Source: Gemmatimonadota bacterium
Lineage (GTDB): Bacteria > Gemmatimonadota > Gemmatimonadetes > Longimicrobiales > Gaopeijiaceae
Direction of reading: 5' to 3'
Assembly: GCA_026713345.1 (NCBI GenBank)
Contig: JAPOOQ010000613.1
Coordinates: forward strand, 1-14,276
DNA length: 14,276 nt
A program made the position numbers and the translations under genes. Below, in pieces: positions 12,027 through 14,276 of the stretch. The notes below the pieces were generated by a model. It did no database searches and was not told where the DNA came from. It saw nothing but the letters and a program-made list of their open reading frames with translations. Numbering within the stretch: position 1 is the stretch's first letter; every line of letters starts with the position of its first letter.

Positions 12027-14276
12027 GTGAACGCTGAGCGACCGGCACCGGGGTCGGCAGCGTCCAGCGCACACGGCTCCGCCGAGGGTGGGGCCAAGGT
12101 GGTCGCCGGCCTGAGCCGGGATCTCGGCCTGGTCTCGGCGCTGGCGATCGGAACCGGCACCATGATCGCGGCCGGGATCTTCACGCTGTCGGGGCTGGCG
12201 GTCGGGTACGTGGGAAGCGCGGCGATCGTCTCCTTCCTGCTGGCGGCGGTCGTGGCGGCGTTCACCGCGCTCACCTACTGCGAATTCACCTCGATCTACC
12301 CGTCCTCCGGTGAGGGCTACCTCTACGCGCGCAAGACCTTCCCGCCGCTGCTGGCGTACGTAGTGGGGTGGTGCATCCTGCTGGGCTACGCGTCGTCGTG
12401 TGCCTTCTACATCGCGAGCCTGTCCACCTACTTCAACGAATTCATCTGGCACGTGCCCCTGGTGGCGCTGCCGGGGCTCGTCTTCCTGGCCGCCCTCACG
12501 CTTCTCAACATGAAGGGCACGAAGGAGAGCGGAACCTTCCAGATCGTCGTCACGGTCGCCAAGATCGCGCTGCTGATATGGTTCATCGCAGGCGGTCTGG
12601 GCGGCTTCAACACGGCTGCCATCACCGAGCGCCTCAGCACCGACATTCCGCAGATCGCGTCGACCGCCGCCCTCGTCTTCATCACCTTTTTCGGATTTTC
12701 CGCGATCGCGGCCTCGGCGGGGGAGGTGATGAACCCGACGAAGACGATCCCGCGCGCGATCTTCATCTCGATGCTGGTGGTGACGGTGCTCTACGCGCTG
12801 GTGGTGATGGTGGTGGTTGTGGCCGATCTGACCGAGTACACCGAGTCGGCGATGGGGGTGGCCGCGCGGGCCTTCCTGGGGCCGATCGGCGGCGCGGTGA
12901 TCGTGGGTGGGGCGATCTTCTCGATGATCTCCGCGTCGAATGCCTCGATCCTGGCCGGGTCCCGGGTGGCGCTGTCGATGAGCCACCGGAGCCACCTGCC
13001 CCGCTTCTTCAGCCGCATCAGCGCACGCACGCACACGCCCTACGTGGCGGTCCTGGCGGCGGGCGGCTCGATCGGCCTCTTCGCGCTCCTTCTGCCGCTC
13101 GAGGACCTCGCGCATTTCGCGAACCTGGTCCTTCTGACGGCGCTGTGCTTCGTGAACGCGGCGCTGATCGTCCACCGCCGCCGCTTCCCCGACATCGAGC
13201 GCCCCTTCCGGGTCCCCCTGGTGCCGCTCCTGCCCGCGCTCGGGATCGCGGCCAACATCTACCTGATTCTGCAGATCCCGATTCAGGGACACCTGCAGCC
13301 GGTGCTGCTCGCCATCCTGGCGCTGCTCGTGGGACTGTTCTGGTACGCCGCCTGGCGTGGCACCCGCTACGAGGTTCCCGACGCCGCGGGTCCCGTATCG
13401 CGCATCGTCGCCCTGCGGGCATCCCCGCGCGAAGCCCTCTTCCGGATCCTGCTCCCGGTCTACAATCCCCACACGGCTGAGCCCCTGCTGCGGATCGCCG
13501 CCACGCTGGCCCGGCACCGCGACGGCGAGATCACCCTGCTGCGCGTGGTTCAGGTCCCCGATCAGCTGCCGCCCGAGCTCGCGCGCAAGGCGATCGAGGC
13601 CGAGGACGACATGCTGGAACGCCTGCAGGCGCTGGAAGGTGAGCTGGGCGTCCCCATCACGACCGAGGTGCGGGTGGGTCGCAACGTGGCCCGCGCCATC
13701 CTGGAGGCGCGGCGCGAAGACCGCTCCCACCTGATCGTGCTCGGCTGGAAGGGCTTCACCGCCCACGCGCGCCAGATCCTCGGCGAGGTGACCGACGACG
13801 TGGTGCGGCTCGCGCGCGCCGACATCCTGCTGGTCCGGTTCGGGCCGGATCCGGTGGTGCCGCAGCGCATCCTGCTCCCCACCGCGGGGAGCGCTCACGC
13901 GCGCAAGGCCGCGGGCTACGCGCTCGGCCTGACGGAGGGGGGGCGGGGATCGCTCACGCTCGCTGGAGTGGTGCCCGCGGACGCGTCGGAGCAGACACGC
14001 GCGGACAAGGAGAAGTGGCTGGCGGAGGAGGGAACGGAGATTGCGGAGGCGGTCGAGTCCGCAGCGGGCGCGGCGGTAGAGACGCGGATCCTGGCCGGGG
14101 GCGGCGTGGTCGAGTCGATCGTGGCCGCGGCGGATGACTACGACGCGGTCATGGTCGGGGCCTCGGGCGACAGCTTCTCGAGCCGCATCCTCTTTGGCAC
14201 GATCCCGGAGCAGATCGCGCGGGAGGCGCCGGGCACGGTCATGGTGCTGAAGAGCCACGACCGCGTGAGGGCGTTC
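12027..14276 (+). CDS. APC-family transporter fused to two UspA domains (3'-incomplete)
   Basis: Opens at GTG 12027 with GAAGAGG six bases upstream, and is open to the window end: 750 codons, no stop. Residues ~30-450 are an amino acid-polyamine-organocation permease: first helix with GTGTMIAAGIFTLSG, then YCEFTSIYPSSGEGYLYARK, a long run of hydrophobic helices, and FFGFSAIAASAGEVMNPTKT, the APC helix-6 signature. After a linker, ~471-611 and ~612-750 are two universal stress protein domains (RILLPVYNPHTAEPL and RILLPTAGSAHARKA). The second has the nucleotide motif G-x2-G-x9-G-T (GASGDSFSSRILFGT). In the first the final S/T is Glu (GWKGFTAHARQILGE), so it may not bind ATP in the usual way. 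APC-Usp fusions are known; the Usp part probably tunes transport. The substrate is unknown. A 941-codon open frame on the opposite strand is its shadow. Confidence 0.92.
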   Translation, partial: MNAERPAPGSAASSAHGSAEGGAKVVAGLSRDLGLVSALAIGTGTMIAAGIFTLSGLAVGYVGSAAIVSFLLAAVVAAFTALTYCEFTSIYPSSGEGYLYARKTFPPLLAYVVGWCILLGYASSCAFYIASLSTYFNEFIWHVPLVALPGLVFLAALTLLNMKGTKESGTFQIVVTVAKIALLIWFIAGGLGGFNTAAITERLSTDIPQIASTAALVFITFFGFSAIAASAGEVMNPTKTIPRAIFISMLVVTVLYALVVMVVVVADLTEYTESAMGVAARAFLGPIGGAVIVGGAIFSMISASNASILAGSRVALSMSHRSHLPRFFSRISARTHTPYVAVLAAGGSIGLFALLLPLEDLAHFANLVLLTALCFVNAALIVHRRRFPDIERPFRVPLVPLLPALGIAANIYLILQIPIQGHLQPVLLAILALLVGLFWYAAWRGTRYEVPDAAGPVSRIVALRASPREALFRILLPVYNPHTAEPLLRIAATLARHRDGEITLLRVVQVPDQLPPELARKAIEAEDDMLERLQALEGELGVPITTEVRVGRNVARAILEARREDRSHLIVLGWKGFTAHARQILGEVTDDVVRLARADILLVRFGPDPVVPQRILLPTAGSAHARKAAGYALGLTEGGRGSLTLAGVVPADASEQTRADKEKWLAEEGTEIAEAVESAAGAAVETRILAGGGVVESIVAAADDYDAVMVGASGDSFSSRILFGTIPEQIAREAPGTVMVLKSHDRVRAF

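Noticed and set aside
11433..14258. 941-codon reverse-strand open frame
   Set aside because: It is the antisense shadow of the TlpA-like and APC-Usp genes. Its product is extremely rich in R, H, Q and D with no domains, while the forward strand gives clear families.

Overview
The window is high-GC bacterial DNA with two different halves. Positions 1 to about 10,122 are an accessory region of small, mostly unrecognised genes in both orientations, broken up by a ~48-bp direct repeat. Positions ~10,123 to 14,276 look like ordinary chromosome with long intact genes. No rRNA, tRNA, CRISPR, transposase or integrase gene is visible. The lipoprotein, BIG2 and carboxypeptidase-regulatory repeat style, the glycine-zipper envelope protein and the many GTG/TTG starts suggest a Gemmatimonadota-like organism; this is inference, because there is no marker gene.

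Layout of the accessory half. The repeat (core CTGACCGATACCGTATGAG) occurs at 462, 1806 (diverged), 3603, 4195, 5221 (5'-truncated), 6619 and 8661, with a possible very degenerate copy at 10085. It divides the region into cassette-like segments of 0.6-2.0 kb: (i) left of R1, a two-gene unit ending in a tiny membrane protein; (ii) R1-R2, three overlapping micro-genes and a broken beta-rich gene carrying a palindromic hairpin; (iii) R2-R3, a reverse-strand lipoprotein with BIG2, a second Ig-like domain and a DUF3472-like domain, frameshifted; (iv) R3-R4, a small hypothetical gene and a FlbD-like gene whose stop codon lies inside R4; (v) R4-R5, a 281-aa protein resembling DUF6615/PD-(D/E)XK nucleases; (vi) R5-R6, an alkyltransferase-like protein, a frameshifted small gene and a glycine-zipper envelope protein; (vii) R6-R7, a mainly reverse-strand group including a GIY-YIG-like protein, a zinc-ribbon-like peptide, a coiled-coil peptide and another small protein; (viii) R7 to ~10122, a lipoprotein-like ORF that may be a fusion and a decayed Ig-like fragment. 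In five of the seven segments that follow a repeat, a plus-strand ORF starts about 25-80 nt after it.

Right half. The accessory region ends against a 5'-truncated amidohydrolase. This is followed by an M50-type membrane metalloprotease-like gene (reverse), a TlpA-like thioredoxin lipoprotein and a large APC transporter fused to two UspA domains that runs off the window end. These genes are free of frameshifts, while the accessory half has at least six, which points to decaying cassettes rather than uniformly poor sequence.

The main point of interest is the repeat-delimited cassette array. It resembles an integron or other recombination-built island, but the repeat lacks canonical attC core sites and no recombinase is in view.
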